Positions 7,761 to 16,505 of a DNA stretch of 64,000 nt are shown piece after piece (position 1 is the first letter of the stretch; each line of letters opens with the position of its first letter). Origin of the DNA: Desulfobacteraceae bacterium (GTDB taxonomy: Bacteria > Desulfobacterota > Desulfobacteria > Desulfobacterales > Desulfosarcinaceae). Both the position numbers and the translations under genes were made by a program. The stretch lies in assembly GCA_024230435.1 (NCBI GenBank), contig JAAERL010001005.1, positions 1 to 64,000 on the forward strand, given 5' to 3'. The notes beneath the pieces were generated by a model that did no database searches, was not told the DNA's origin, and saw only the letters and a program-made list of their open reading frames with translations.

Positions 7761-10043
7761 TTATTTCTTCGATTTGGTATCTCGAACCACGATTCCCATC
7801 CGGTGAAGTTTTTCGCGTATTTGATCGGCGAGTTTCCAATTACGCGATTGCCTGGCGCGTGCTCTTTCGTCAAGCAGGGCTTGCACCTTCGGGTCTTTGT
7901 GCTCATCATTGAATTGAAATATATTTAACACCAAATCTATATGCTTGAAAGCATCCAGAATTTTGGGGACCTGCTGGTCCGAAATCTGCCGGTTTGAAAC
8001 CAGTCTATTGATCTTTTTGGTAAAACGAAAAATTGCGGCCATACCCGCCGAAATATTCAGGTCATCGTCCATTGCAGTGATAAAGTCGTTTTTTAAATCA
8101 TAAATCATTTGATTCAGATCATCGTAAAACCGGCCATTGCGGACCTGTTCAAGACTTTGCACACAGGTATCTAAGCGATGCAGGCAACTTCGTATGGACT
8201 GCAAACGCTCATTTGAATAAACAACGGGCCTCCGGTAATGGGAGGACAGCAGCCATAACCGTATTTCGCGGCCTGTCCAGCCTTTTTCCGTCAATGAACG
8301 AATCGTCAGGCCATTGTCATTTCCATCCAGTTTCTTTCCGCCTGCCAACACCGTGTCACAATGCAACCAAAATCGCGTCAGGGGTTTTTTGTTCAATGCC
8401 CCGGCTATGGCAATTTCATTTTCATGCAACGGAAACATCAGCTCCCGGCCGGCAATATGGATATCACAGGATTCTCCCAGATATTTCATGGCCAAAACAG
8501 CGCACTGCAAAGGCCATGAGGGCCTCACATTGCCCCATTGTGTTTTTGTGTAGAGCCCCTTTTTTAATTCCGAAAGCCGGACCCGTTTAAGCAGGGTAAA
8601 ATCGCGCGGATTATCTTTTTCATAATCGTCAAGATCCACAGTGGCTCCCAGCTTGATTTTATTCAAATCAATGCCTGACAACTGTCCGTATTTTTTATAG
8701 CTCGAAATGTCGAAATAAAGAGATTGCAGTTTTTCGTAGGCATGGCCTTTGCCAACCAATTGTTGAGCTGCCAATACCATATCATCGATATGATCGCTGG
8801 AGCGCGGATAGTGAGCCGCCGGGCGAATGCCCAAAAAGTCACGATCCTTTTCAAAAGCATCAATATTTTGGCCGGCAAACTGCTTAGCCGGCATTTTTGC
8901 TTTATCCGCACCTTGATAAGTTTTATCGTCCAGATCGGTAATATTCATGACGTGCTGAACATTATATCCGCGAAAACAAAGGTAGCGGTCCACAAGATCG
9001 GCAAAAACAAAACGGCGGGCTTCCCCCGCATGCATTAACGCATGGGCGGTTGGTCCATTGGTGTAAACAGATACCTTGCCGCCGATTAAAGGCTTAAAAA
9101 CCTCCTTGCTCCGGCTTCGGGTATTAAATAGCGATAAACCGACCTGCTCCTTTTCCACAAAAAGGGTAGTGGATAAATAACGCTCGCCGCTGTCAGGTAA
9201 AACCACTACAATTACACCTTTATCCAGCATTTGCGCCTGGGACAAAGCGGCGGCCATGGCCGCTCCGCTGCTCATCCCCACAAAAAGCCCTTCTTGTCTG
9301 GCCAACTGACGGGCGGTTTCAAAAGCGTGTTCATCGTCCACATTGACTTTCCGGTCAAGCCGTTCTTTTTCATAAATTTCGGGCTGGTAAGACTCTTTCA
9401 TATTTTTGAGTCCCTGGATCTTATGTCCTAAGTAAGGCTCTACGCCAACGATTTGAACATCGGGATTGAGTTCTTTAAGCCGCCTTGAAAGCCCCATCAA
9501 AGTACCGGATGTTCCTAAAGTGGCCACAATCAGAGTAACTGCGCCCTTGGTCTGCTCCCAAATCTCGTTTGCCGTGCCATGATAGTGGGCCTGCCAATTG
9601 GCCGGATTGTTAAATTGATCGGTGACAAAATAGGCATCAGGGTTTTGCCTGGCTAAACGGTAGGCTTCCTCGATGGCTCCATCCGTGCCCAAATGGCCTG
9701 GAGTCAAAAGGATTTCAGCTCCTCTGGCTTTTAGAATTTTTTGACGTTCCACGCTGGCTGACTCCGACATGGCCAATAGCAGCTTGTAACCCTTTACACT
9801 GCAAACCATGGCTAACCCAATACCGGTATTGCCGCTGGTGGCTTCGACCACGGTTTTTTGAGGCGTCAACTCGCCGGAACGCTCCGCAGCTTCTATCATT
9901 GAAAGCGCTGCCCGGTCTTTAACAGATCCGCCTGGATTCAAATATTCCAACTTGGCGTATATCTGAACTCTTGGATTAGGATTCATGCGTTGAATCCGTA
10001 CCAGCGGCGTATTACCTATTAAGTCTATAAGTGTCATAAGCAT
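7761..10043 (-). CDS. Cysteine synthase fused to a degenerate cysteinyl-tRNA synthetase-like domain
   Basis: A 760-residue fusion. Residues 1-300 are an O-acetylserine sulfhydrylase (CysK/CysM): GNTPLVRI, PLP-lysine motif NPGGSVKDR, phosphate loop SGNTGIG and GTSGTLMG are all present. Residues about 320-760 follow the cysteinyl-tRNA synthetase fold to its end (MNITDLDDK, GRELMFPLHENEIA, HYRRPVVYS, LADQIREKLHRMGI). The class I signatures are lost: HIGH reads HAGE and KMSKS reads KLDGN. From memory of E. coli CysRS, two of the four zinc ligands also appear changed (CGPT to NGPT, and the first His of HHENE to Leu). Ordinary tRNA charging is therefore doubtful; a cysteine-activating or ligase role like that of the CysRS paralog MshC is possible. 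It lies between tmk and a hypothetical gene on the same strand. Confidence 0.9.
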   Translation of the reverse strand: MLMTLIDLIGNTPLVRIQRMNPNPRVQIYAKLEYLNPGGSVKDRAALSMIEAAERSGELTPQKTVVEATSGNTGIGLAMVCSVKGYKLLLAMSESASVERQKILKARGAEILLTPGHLGTDGAIEEAYRLARQNPDAYFVTDQFNNPANWQAHYHGTANEIWEQTKGAVTLIVATLGTSGTLMGLSRRLKELNPDVQIVGVEPYLGHKIQGLKNMKESYQPEIYEKERLDRKVNVDDEHAFETARQLARQEGLFVGMSSGAAMAAALSQAQMLDKGVIVVVLPDSGERYLSTTLFVEKEQVGLSLFNTRSRSKEVFKPLIGGKVSVYTNGPTAHALMHAGEARRFVFADLVDRYLCFRGYNVQHVMNITDLDDKTYQGADKAKMPAKQFAGQNIDAFEKDRDFLGIRPAAHYPRSSDHIDDMVLAAQQLVGKGHAYEKLQSLYFDISSYKKYGQLSGIDLNKIKLGATVDLDDYEKDNPRDFTLLKRVRLSELKKGLYTKTQWGNVRPSWPLQCAVLAMKYLGESCDIHIAGRELMFPLHENEIAIAGALNKKPLTRFWLHCDTVLAGGKKLDGNDNGLTIRSLTEKGWTGREIRLWLLSSHYRRPVVYSNERLQSIRSCLHRLDTCVQSLEQVRNGRFYDDLNQMIYDLKNDFITAMDDDLNISAGMAAIFRFTKKINRLVSNRQISDQQVPKILDAFKHIDLVLNIFQFNDEHKDPKVQALLDERARARQSRNWKLADQIREKLHRMGIVVRDTKSKK

Positions 10044-10061
10044 AAAAGGTTGTCATGAAAA

Positions 10062-10700
10062 TCAGAATGTTAAAGTTAGGGTTTGCAAAACTGTTTCAAC
10101 CGCATGCGCCACCCGGTCCACACTGCCTGAAGCGTCGATGACGCGAAATCTGTTAGAATGTGTTCGAGCCAGCTCCAGGTAGCCACTGCGGACTTTTTCA
10201 TGAAATGCGATGGTTTCTTTTTCAAACCGGGTTTCCATACCTGTCCTCTCACCACTGTTGATCTGGGTCCAAGCCCTTTTCAAGCCCTGAGCAGGGTCCA
10301 GGTCAAATAAAAATGTAACATCCGGCTGGAGGTTATCACAGGTCAGTTTATGCAAAGCTCTTATCTTGTCCTTGTCCAGGCCGCGCGCATAGCCCTGGTA
10401 GACCAATGTGGCGTCGAAATACCGGTCGCATATAACCACACGCCCGGATGCTAAATGGGGATTAATAAACGTACGGATATGCTGAACCCGGTCCGCAACA
10501 TAAAGCAGCAATTCTGCGCCGGCATCCAAATCATTGTTTTCCGGATCAAGCAATATGCTCCTGATACGGCTGCCCACAGGGGTTCCGCCCGGTTCGCGGG
10601 TCGTGATACAGTCATAGCCCCTGACTTTAAAAAATTCAACGATGTATTGGATCTGGGTGGTTTTTCCAGCCCCTTCAATTCCTTCAAGCGTAATAAACAT
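10062..10700 (-). CDS. tmk: Thymidylate kinase
   Basis: A 212-residue dTMP kinase. The P-loop GIEGAGKTTQ lies at the very N-terminus, the DRYFDATLVYQG segment is the DRX/dTMP-binding motif, and FLFDLDPAQGLKRA is the usual core strand before the lid. I chose the ATG at 10700 because MFITLEGIEG is the canonical family N-terminus and GGAG is well placed ahead of it; a longer reading to 10748 adds a poor hydrophobic leader. It is the first gene of a tmk - cysK/cysS fusion - hypothetical run, with an 18-nt gap. Confidence 0.95.
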   Translation of the reverse strand: MFITLEGIEGAGKTTQIQYIVEFFKVRGYDCITTREPGGTPVGSRIRSILLDPENNDLDAGAELLLYVADRVQHIRTFINPHLASGRVVICDRYFDATLVYQGYARGLDKDKIRALHKLTCDNLQPDVTFLFDLDPAQGLKRAWTQINSGERTGMETRFEKETIAFHEKVRSGYLELARTHSNRFRVIDASGSVDRVAHAVETVLQTLTLTF

Positions 10701-10777
10701 CAACAACTCCGATAAAAAATTAAACAAATGATTACAATAACAAAACAAGCGCCCCCGGAACAGTGTTTTATTGATTT

Positions 10778-11116
10778 AGGGTCTTGGAAGATGCCAATAT
10801 GGACGTTATTGAGCTTATATTTGGATTTGTTTCAACAATTTATGATGATTACATGCTCATTGTCTGTACACATTGACGCAACAGACAAAAACGAATTTAG
10901 GCGATTGGCGGAAAAGAATATACCAGATTGAGCAGGATTTTTTTTCGTATTCAAGGCGCGCCAAAGATTGATGATCAGTTTGCATACTTAACGTATTCGC
11001 ACCTTTGGCATAACGCACAAGACGGGAAAAAAGACATACAAGATGGTATATTCTTTAACTGCAAATCGCCTTAAGGGCAAGCATAAGTGGTATATTCGCA
11101 TCTTCTCACGACCCTT
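10778..11116. repeat. Family 3 repeat interrupted by a family 1 element
   Basis: Begins with GGGTCTTGGAAGATGCCAAT and ends with CATCTTCTCACGACCCTT, matching in reverse orientation the uninterrupted element at 56222-56385. Removing the family 1 copy at 10899-11071 leaves 166 bp, against 164 bp for the intact copy. The 10.7-11.2 kb intergenic stretch consists almost entirely of this composite. Confidence 0.8.
10899..11071 (+). repeat. Family 1 palindromic repeat, copy C (nested)
   Basis: A 173-bp copy with perfect 8-bp terminal inverted repeats AGGCGATT / AATCGCCT and the shared internal palindrome. It sits inside a family 3 element, between GAATTT and TAAGGGC. Confidence 0.92.
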
Positions 11117-11202
11117 AGCGCCCATCCGGGGACAGATACATTCGCCCCGGAATAAAGGCGTGCGAAAAATCAGGGCAAATTGATCATTTCCGGATGCACA
11201 TG

Positions 11203-12159
11203 CTATCCGGTTGGAGTGATAAAAAACTGCCTCTCCAATAAACGATGGTAGGACGTCCAGGAAGAGGAAGAATCTTCTGTGGCCATAAATTCCCTGATGC
11301 CGTTCACCCGTGAGTCGATCTCATCAATATAATTGAGCAATACCGCTTCGATGGTTTTAGGCGGCTCGGGAGAGCCGTACTCACGGGCTCCGTGATGACT
11401 GACAATCAGATGCTTTACAATGGTTGCCAGCCGGCTGGGAAACGCATCCCCAAGTTGCTTGATTTTTTCATCCACAAGCTCCAAACCAATAATGATATGG
11501 CTTAATAAACGGCCTTCGTCCGTGTAATCGATAGTGTGATCACATGATAGTTCACGAACCTTTCCGATGTCGTGCAATACTGCTCCGGTAAGTAACACGT
11601 CACGGTCCACTCCGCTGTAATGGCTCGCAATTTTGTTGGCCAAAACAGCCATTGATAACGTATGCTCAAGCAATCCGCCGACAAAGGCATGATGCATTTT
11701 TTTGGCGGCCGGTGATTTTTTAAAACGGCCGGCAAATTCCGGATCTTGCCAAAAAGCGTTTAGCAATGCACGCAGAGGCTCTGTCTTAATGGTTTGGGTC
11801 AGGCTTTCCAAACGTTCGAACATATGGTCCACATCACGGGAGGTTGATGGTAAAAAGTCGGCAGCGCAAACCGACTCGGCAGGAACAAGCGACATGGATT
11901 TAACAATAACTTGAACCTGGCCGCGATACTCCTGGGCCATTGCTGAAATTTTGATAAAATCACCAGCGTTGGCTACCTCACAAAGTTGATCTACCTGATC
12001 CCATACCATGGCCTTGACCTGCCCGCTCTTATCTGCCAGCGTCAAGGTCAGATATGGATTCCCGTCCTTTTTATGTGATAGATTTTTTGAGGCCAGGGCA
12101 AAAATATCCTCTATTTGATCACCCGGGCGAATTTGACTGACATATGTTTGTTTTGTCAT
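11203..12159 (-). CDS. YhaM-like 3'-5' exoribonuclease (OB-fold + HD domain)
   Basis: A 318-residue protein with an N-terminal OB-fold nucleic-acid-binding domain (residues about 15-95; LTLADKSGQVKAMVW) and a metal-dependent HD domain (about 150-300) with His166 and the His196-Asp197 pair in LHDIGK. A later HH (SHHGAREYGSPEPP) is the characteristic YhaM/CBF1 motif. Family members trim single-stranded RNA or DNA 3' ends. The protein is cytoplasmic, with no membrane segment. The gene stands alone between a repeat-filled intergenic region and a receiver-domain gene on the same strand. Confidence 0.9.
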   Translation of the reverse strand: MTKQTYVSQIRPGDQIEDIFALASKNLSHKKDGNPYLTLTLADKSGQVKAMVWDQVDQLCEVANAGDFIKISAMAQEYRGQVQVIVKSMSLVPAESVCAADFLPSTSRDVDHMFERLESLTQTIKTEPLRALLNAFWQDPEFAGRFKKSPAAKKMHHAFVGGLLEHTLSMAVLANKIASHYSGVDRDVLLTGAVLHDIGKVRELSCDHTIDYTDEGRLLSHIIIGLELVDEKIKQLGDAFPSRLATIVKHLIVSHHGAREYGSPEPPKTIEAVLLNYIDEIDSRVNGIREFMATEDSSSSWTSYHRLLERQFFITPTG

Positions 12160-12250
12160 GCAATAGTTATCCTTTGAATCATTGTGATCCTGATTTGGCG
12201 ATTACCTGCTAAAAAAGTTAAAAATGCAGATTTAGGGTCTTAAAAAATTT

Positions 12251-12937
12251 TTATGGTTTTTCCGTACTCCGGTCAATGTCAAGAATATCTAACCCGCCAG
12301 CATATGTACGCGTACGGTGGTAGGTAATAGCGGTTAATTTTCGTGTAATTTGTCCCATTTTTTCAATGCTGGCCCGAATAGAGTCCAGACTATGATAAAT
12401 GGGCTCTTCAGAAGAAACATCCATCATAAGGATTTGAATAGCGCCTAAAACATATTGCAGGGGCTGATTCAATTCGTGGCAAATCCCGCCGGCTGTTTCC
12501 AAAACACCTTTGAGCTTTTCATCCTCGGCCAATTTTTTAATAGCATTTTGCTGATTCAAGCTTGAACGGACTCTGGCCAGCAATTCCACCCGGCTAACCG
12601 GTTTACGGACATAATCCGTGGCCCCTGCGCCAAAGGCGGCTTCCAGGGTTTCATCATCTATATTGCCTGTAACGAAAATAACAGGAATATCGCGCGTGTT
12701 CTGATCAAGTTTCAACCGGCGGCAGGTTTCAATTCCGTTCATAGCAGGCATGTTGATGTCCATTAAAATAAGATGTGGCTTTTTCCCGAGAACCATTTTC
12801 AAACATTGCTGCCCATCGGCCGCCGAGTCGGTTTCGAAACCGGCATCAATCAAAACATGGCTGATAAATTTAAGGCTAAGGGGATCATCTTCAACTACAA
12901 GGATTGTATCTTTTGGCTCTTTTTGTTTCTTCGGCAC
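12251..12937 (-). CDS. Response-regulator receiver protein with HisKA-like dimerisation segment, no ATPase domain
   Basis: A 228-residue protein. Residues about 10-130 form a receiver domain: acidic pair VVEDD, phosphoacceptor in LILMDINMP, and the conserved VTGN and RKPVSRVEL (Lys of strand 5). Residues about 150-215 resemble a histidine-kinase dimerisation helix with the H-box ICHELNQPLQYVLGAI. The HATPase domain is absent: the sequence stops just after the second helix. It cannot phosphorylate itself and may serve as a phosphotransfer or dimerising partner of another kinase. No DNA-binding domain is present. The neighbours (surE and an exoribonuclease) do not suggest the signal. Confidence 0.85.
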   Translation of the reverse strand: MPKKQKEPKDTILVVEDDPLSLKFISHVLIDAGFETDSAADGQQCLKMVLGKKPHLILMDINMPAMNGIETCRRLKLDQNTRDIPVIFVTGNIDDETLEAAFGAGATDYVRKPVSRVELLARVRSSLNQQNAIKKLAEDEKLKGVLETAGGICHELNQPLQYVLGAIQILMMDVSSEEPIYHSLDSIRASIEKMGQITRKLTAITYHRTRTYAGGLDILDIDRSTEKP

Positions 12938-13008
12938 GTTAGCATCCTTTTAAAAATAGCGCTCTCGGCTGCCTTGCAGGACAGCACCTGGCAGCTTCCC
13001 GCCTCGTG

Positions 13009-13812
13009 TTAATTAAAATGCGCCCCATCCTCATCCTTTTCGAGCCCCCATGTCTTGAGCTCGCCCAATGAGTCAAAATCAGTCATATCGCAGCGAACAG
13101 GCGTAATGGAAATGTAATTGGCCTCCAGAAGCGCTCCATCGACATCCGGGTGATGGTAAAGTGGTTGGGTTTTAGCGCTTTGCCAGTAATAAAATCTGTT
13201 TCTCGGGTCCCGCCTTTTTTCAAAGGACTCTCCATATTGATCAATGCCTTGCCGGGTCAAACGCGCACCAGCGATCTGATGTTCGGGAATATTAGGCACA
13301 TTGACGTTTAAAAAAGTCCCAGGAGGCAACTTTTTTACATATATAATCGGAATCAGGTTTGCGATGAAACCTGCAGCCGAGCTATAGTGCGCCGGAGGCC
13401 CGCCGTTTTGAATCGAAACCGCTACGGCCGGCACGCCATACAATGCCGCCTCTTTTGCCGCCGCCACGGTTCCTGAATAGTTAAGGTCAACACCCACATT
13501 GGCTCCCGGATTAATACCGGAAATAATCATATCCGGCTGCTGCGGCAACAACTCATTTATAGCGAGCTTGACACAATCGGCCGGCGTGCCGCTTACTGCC
13601 CATCCCTTCTTATTTGCATTGCCCCTGGATAAAGTCGCTCTAAGCGGCTGATGCAAGGTGATGCCATGCCCAACGGCGCTTCTTTCACGATCAGGGGCCA
13701 CTACCCATAGCCGGTGAAACGCTGCCAAAGCGTTGTACAACTCCCATAATCCCTCAGCGTGAAAACCGTCATCATTGGTTAACAAAATTTTCAGTTGTTT
13801 TTGATTGCACAT
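13009..13812 (-). CDS. surE: 5'/3'-nucleotidase SurE
   Basis: A 267-residue survival protein E, a metal-dependent nucleoside monophosphatase. The N-terminal ILLTNDDGFHAEGL motif carries the metal-binding Asp pair (residues 14-15). VVAPDRERSAVGHGIT, VSGTPADCVKLA and IISGINPGANVG are the other family signatures, and YSGTVAAAKEA is complete. The length is usual. It is separated by 70 nt from the receiver gene downstream; a GCTGCC/GGCAGC hairpin around 12970-13000 followed by ATTTTTAAAA may terminate the transcript. Confidence 0.96.
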   Translation of the reverse strand: MCNQKQLKILLTNDDGFHAEGLWELYNALAAFHRLWVVAPDRERSAVGHGITLHQPLRATLSRGNANKKGWAVSGTPADCVKLAINELLPQQPDMIISGINPGANVGVDLNYSGTVAAAKEAALYGVPAVAVSIQNGGPPAHYSSAAGFIANLIPIIYVKKLPPGTFLNVNVPNIPEHQIAGARLTRQGIDQYGESFEKRRDPRNRFYYWQSAKTQPLYHHPDVDGALLEANYISITPVRCDMTDFDSLGELKTWGLEKDEDGAHFN

Positions 13813-13900
13813 AGTGTCTTTTTACAACAATCATTACAGTTGCACAATGCAAAGCCATGTGCAGCCGGATCGGATTAATATGAATTTGTTGATCTTCCGG

Positions 13901-13930
13901 TTGATTTTTAAATACTTATAGTTCTATAGT
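13901..13930 (+). promoter_or_regulatory. Sigma-70-like promoter upstream of lptD
   Basis: TTGATT and TATAGT are separated by 18 nt, about 165 nt before the lptD start. The -10 context GTTCTATAG is the same as that of the promoter-like site before the HU-like gene (20311-20340). Confidence 0.4.
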
Positions 13931-14094
13931 GAAAAATTTAAATTCAAGCAAGGCTAAAGCCGGATCCGGTTAGTGTGTAAATTGAGCTTCGTATAAAATG
14001 GCGCTATGCGCAGTTCCTTTTATAAGCTCCGGAATCTTAATTGAAAAATCTGGAACCATATGTGTTACTCTATTGAAAACGGTTGTTGTGCTTC

Positions 14095-16368
14095 ATGAAT
14101 CCCTTAAAAAAAATTATCAAAAATTGCGGGTATCTTTTAATTGCAGGAATTCTTTCGATTACAAGTATATTTGTTTCAGTATCCCCGGCCAGGGAAAATA
14201 AAACCGGAAAAGATACTGAATCTTCCGATCCCTGGCAGATCAACGCTGACAACATCCATTTTGACCGGGAACAAAACGCTTACCTGGCCGAAGGCAATGT
14301 GTCTTTAACGCGCAAGGGCAAAACGTTGACAGCCGATCGTGTATGGCTGAATCAAACAACGAATAACGCATTGGCCGAAGGACAGGTCCGGCTCATCTCG
14401 GGCAAGGATCGGCTTACCGGAAAACGTTTTCGGCTCAACCTGAAAAACGAGATTGGAGTTCTGACTGAAGGCAGCATTTTTTTTGACAAAAATCATATTT
14501 ACCTTTCGGCCGATGAAATACAAAAAACCGGTAAAAACACGTACGTAGCACAAAACGCATCTATTACGACCTGCGACGGCCTCAAGCCGTCATGGCGAAT
14601 CAAAAGCCGGAAAATGAAAATCACCCTGGAAGGCTATGGGCAAGCAAAACACGCATCCATCTGGACCAAAAGCGTACCGGTATTTTATTCGCCTTATCTT
14701 GTATTTCCAGTAAAAAGCAAACGCCAATCCGGATTGCTCCTACCTAAATTCGATGCTTCATCACGGTTAGGCACCCAATATCAGCAAGGTCTGTTTTGGG
14801 CCATTAATGACAGCAGCGATGCTACCCTTTATTTACACAACATGACTGAACGCGGTGTTAAGGCGGGGATAGAGTACCGTTACGTTCTCAGCGAAGAATC
14901 CTTTGGCGCTGTTAAGGCGGGCGGATTTGTTGACAAAAAAGTGGAAACGGATTCGTCGGAACTTGATTCGGACAGTGATAACTTAATCGGATATGATGAT
15001 GATTACCTGCGCTTTAATAAGGACCGCTATTGGTTAAGGGGCAAGTTTGACCAGCAAATGCCTCATGATTTCACTGCAAAACTGGATATTGATTTTGTCA
15101 GCGATCAGGATTACCTGCATGAAGTCAGGCACAGCCTTAACGGCTTCAATGCCTCCCAGGACTATTTTTTAGAAACCTTTGGCCGGGACATGGATGAATA
15201 CGATGACCCGGTAAGGACAAACAGCCTGAAGTTAAACCGCACCTGGACCAGCTACTCCTTAAACGCCGACCTGCTGTGGTATGACGATGTCGTTAAACGC
15301 CGGCAACAAGAAACTGATGATACACTGCATGAACTTCCGGCCATAACCTTTGCCGGTTTCCGCCAGCCAATAACTCCGGGCTTGCCTTTTTATTATGACC
15401 TGAACAGCGAATACGCCTATTTTCACAGGGAAACCGGAACACGCGGTCATAGAGCCGATGTTTATCCGCGTGTATATTACCCTTTTTACATTTTTAAGGG
15501 CATCTCGGTTGAACCTTCTGCCGGCGCCCGTGAAACAGTTTGGTTTGTTGACCAGGATGTATCCCCCGAAAGTGATCAGGCCCACCTTAACCGCCAGATG
15601 TATGATTTTAAACTGAACACAAAAACACAACTTTACCGTATTTTCAATTTTACCTCAGACGGCTATGATAAACTCAAGCACGCCATTGAACCTGAAATTG
15701 CATACGAGTACATTCCCGAACAAAACCAAACACAATACCCTGAATTTGATGAAATAGACAGCATTGAAGAAAAAAACCTTGTTACCCTTTCTTTTACCAA
15801 CACCTTGACACTGCGTAAACCCTATCAAATTGGAAATCAGGCGCCCGTTCACCGATACACTAATTTTTTACGATTCGAAATCTCGGAAAGTTTTGACATC
15901 AACGCTTATAATGATGAAGATGACGAAGATCATCAACAGCCTCTGACCGACATTTTATCAGAATTGGAGCTTACCCCGGGACGGTACATCAGCATTGATT
16001 CCGATTCTGAATGGTCACCCTATGACTACGAGTTTACTCGTCATAGCAATACCTTGAATTTTTTCAATAATCGAGGGGACTCGGTAAGTTTCGGCTACAT
16101 CTATGACACGGAGCCGGTTGACAGCAGCCAAAACATTATCGATTCTTATACGCTTGACGGCATATTGATTGTCACTGATCGTTTTTCGATGCGCGGCGGT
16201 TATGAATTCAACCGCTATACGGGCGATGAAATCGAAACCCGTATCGGATTGACCTACCGGACCCAGTGCTGGGCCCTGGACTTGGACTATGCTCTTGAGG
16301 AAAACAATACCAGGTATGGCTTCATGATTCACTTACTGGGGCTTGCCTCCGCCGGCGGCGGTATTTAG
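14095..16368 (+). CDS. lptD: LPS-assembly protein LptD
   Basis: An outer-membrane beta-barrel of about 757 residues that inserts lipopolysaccharide into the outer leaflet with LptE. The ATG at 14095 gives a basic start plus hydrophobic signal (residues about 1-37, cleavage near SVSPA-R). An OstA/LptA-like periplasmic jellyroll follows (about 45-190; INADNIHFDREQNAYLAEGN). The rest is alternating beta-strand sequence with many aromatic and acidic residues (about 210-757), including the RQSGLLLPKF motif that opens the LptD barrel domain. It shows that the host has a true LPS outer membrane. It is followed by the heptose-sugar genes. Confidence 0.93.
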   Translation: MNPLKKIIKNCGYLLIAGILSITSIFVSVSPARENKTGKDTESSDPWQINADNIHFDREQNAYLAEGNVSLTRKGKTLTADRVWLNQTTNNALAEGQVRLISGKDRLTGKRFRLNLKNEIGVLTEGSIFFDKNHIYLSADEIQKTGKNTYVAQNASITTCDGLKPSWRIKSRKMKITLEGYGQAKHASIWTKSVPVFYSPYLVFPVKSKRQSGLLLPKFDASSRLGTQYQQGLFWAINDSSDATLYLHNMTERGVKAGIEYRYVLSEESFGAVKAGGFVDKKVETDSSELDSDSDNLIGYDDDYLRFNKDRYWLRGKFDQQMPHDFTAKLDIDFVSDQDYLHEVRHSLNGFNASQDYFLETFGRDMDEYDDPVRTNSLKLNRTWTSYSLNADLLWYDDVVKRRQQETDDTLHELPAITFAGFRQPITPGLPFYYDLNSEYAYFHRETGTRGHRADVYPRVYYPFYIFKGISVEPSAGARETVWFVDQDVSPESDQAHLNRQMYDFKLNTKTQLYRIFNFTSDGYDKLKHAIEPEIAYEYIPEQNQTQYPEFDEIDSIEEKNLVTLSFTNTLTLRKPYQIGNQAPVHRYTNFLRFEISESFDINAYNDEDDEDHQQPLTDILSELELTPGRYISIDSDSEWSPYDYEFTRHSNTLNFFNNRGDSVSFGYIYDTEPVDSSQNIIDSYTLDGILIVTDRFSMRGGYEFNRYTGDEIETRIGLTYRTQCWALDLDYALEENNTRYGFMIHLLGLASAGGGI

Positions 16369-16381
16369 GGGCTTGAAAGCT

Positions 16382-16505
16382 GTTGCACCATGCCGATGGA
16401 TACAACTATTAGATACAACTATCAGATACAACTAATTACAGAAGAAAGGAGACGGTGTTTGCTCTCCGGCATAAATACCGGAGTCTGCGACCCCAATATT
16501 TGATG
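16382..16505 (+). promoter_or_regulatory. Two-hairpin leader repeat, copy 1 (GHMP kinase)
   Basis: Hairpin 1 at 16382-16406 (GTTG...CAAC with CCAT/ATGG). A 13-bp motif GATACAACTATYA is then repeated three times (16399-16437). Next come AAAGGAGACGG and hairpin 2, CTCCGG/CCGGAG with an 8-nt loop (16464-16483). The block ends exactly at the start codon in AATATTTGATGA. The GGAGA of the purine tract can also pair with TCTCC of hairpin 2, giving two alternative folds. Copies 2 and 3 are at 17666-17763 and 22108-22205. Confidence 0.7.

Noticed and set aside
8213-8590. 125-codon plus-strand reading frame
   Set aside because: Antisense shadow of the cysteine synthase/CysRS-like gene, no family features.
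10728-10931. 67-codon plus-strand reading frame ending in RRLAEKNIPD
   Set aside because: Runs through family 3 and family 1 repeats; its end is only the repeat sequence.
16399-16437. Three 13-bp direct repeats GATACAACTATYA
   Set aside because: Too short and contiguous for a CRISPR array; noted as part of the leader.
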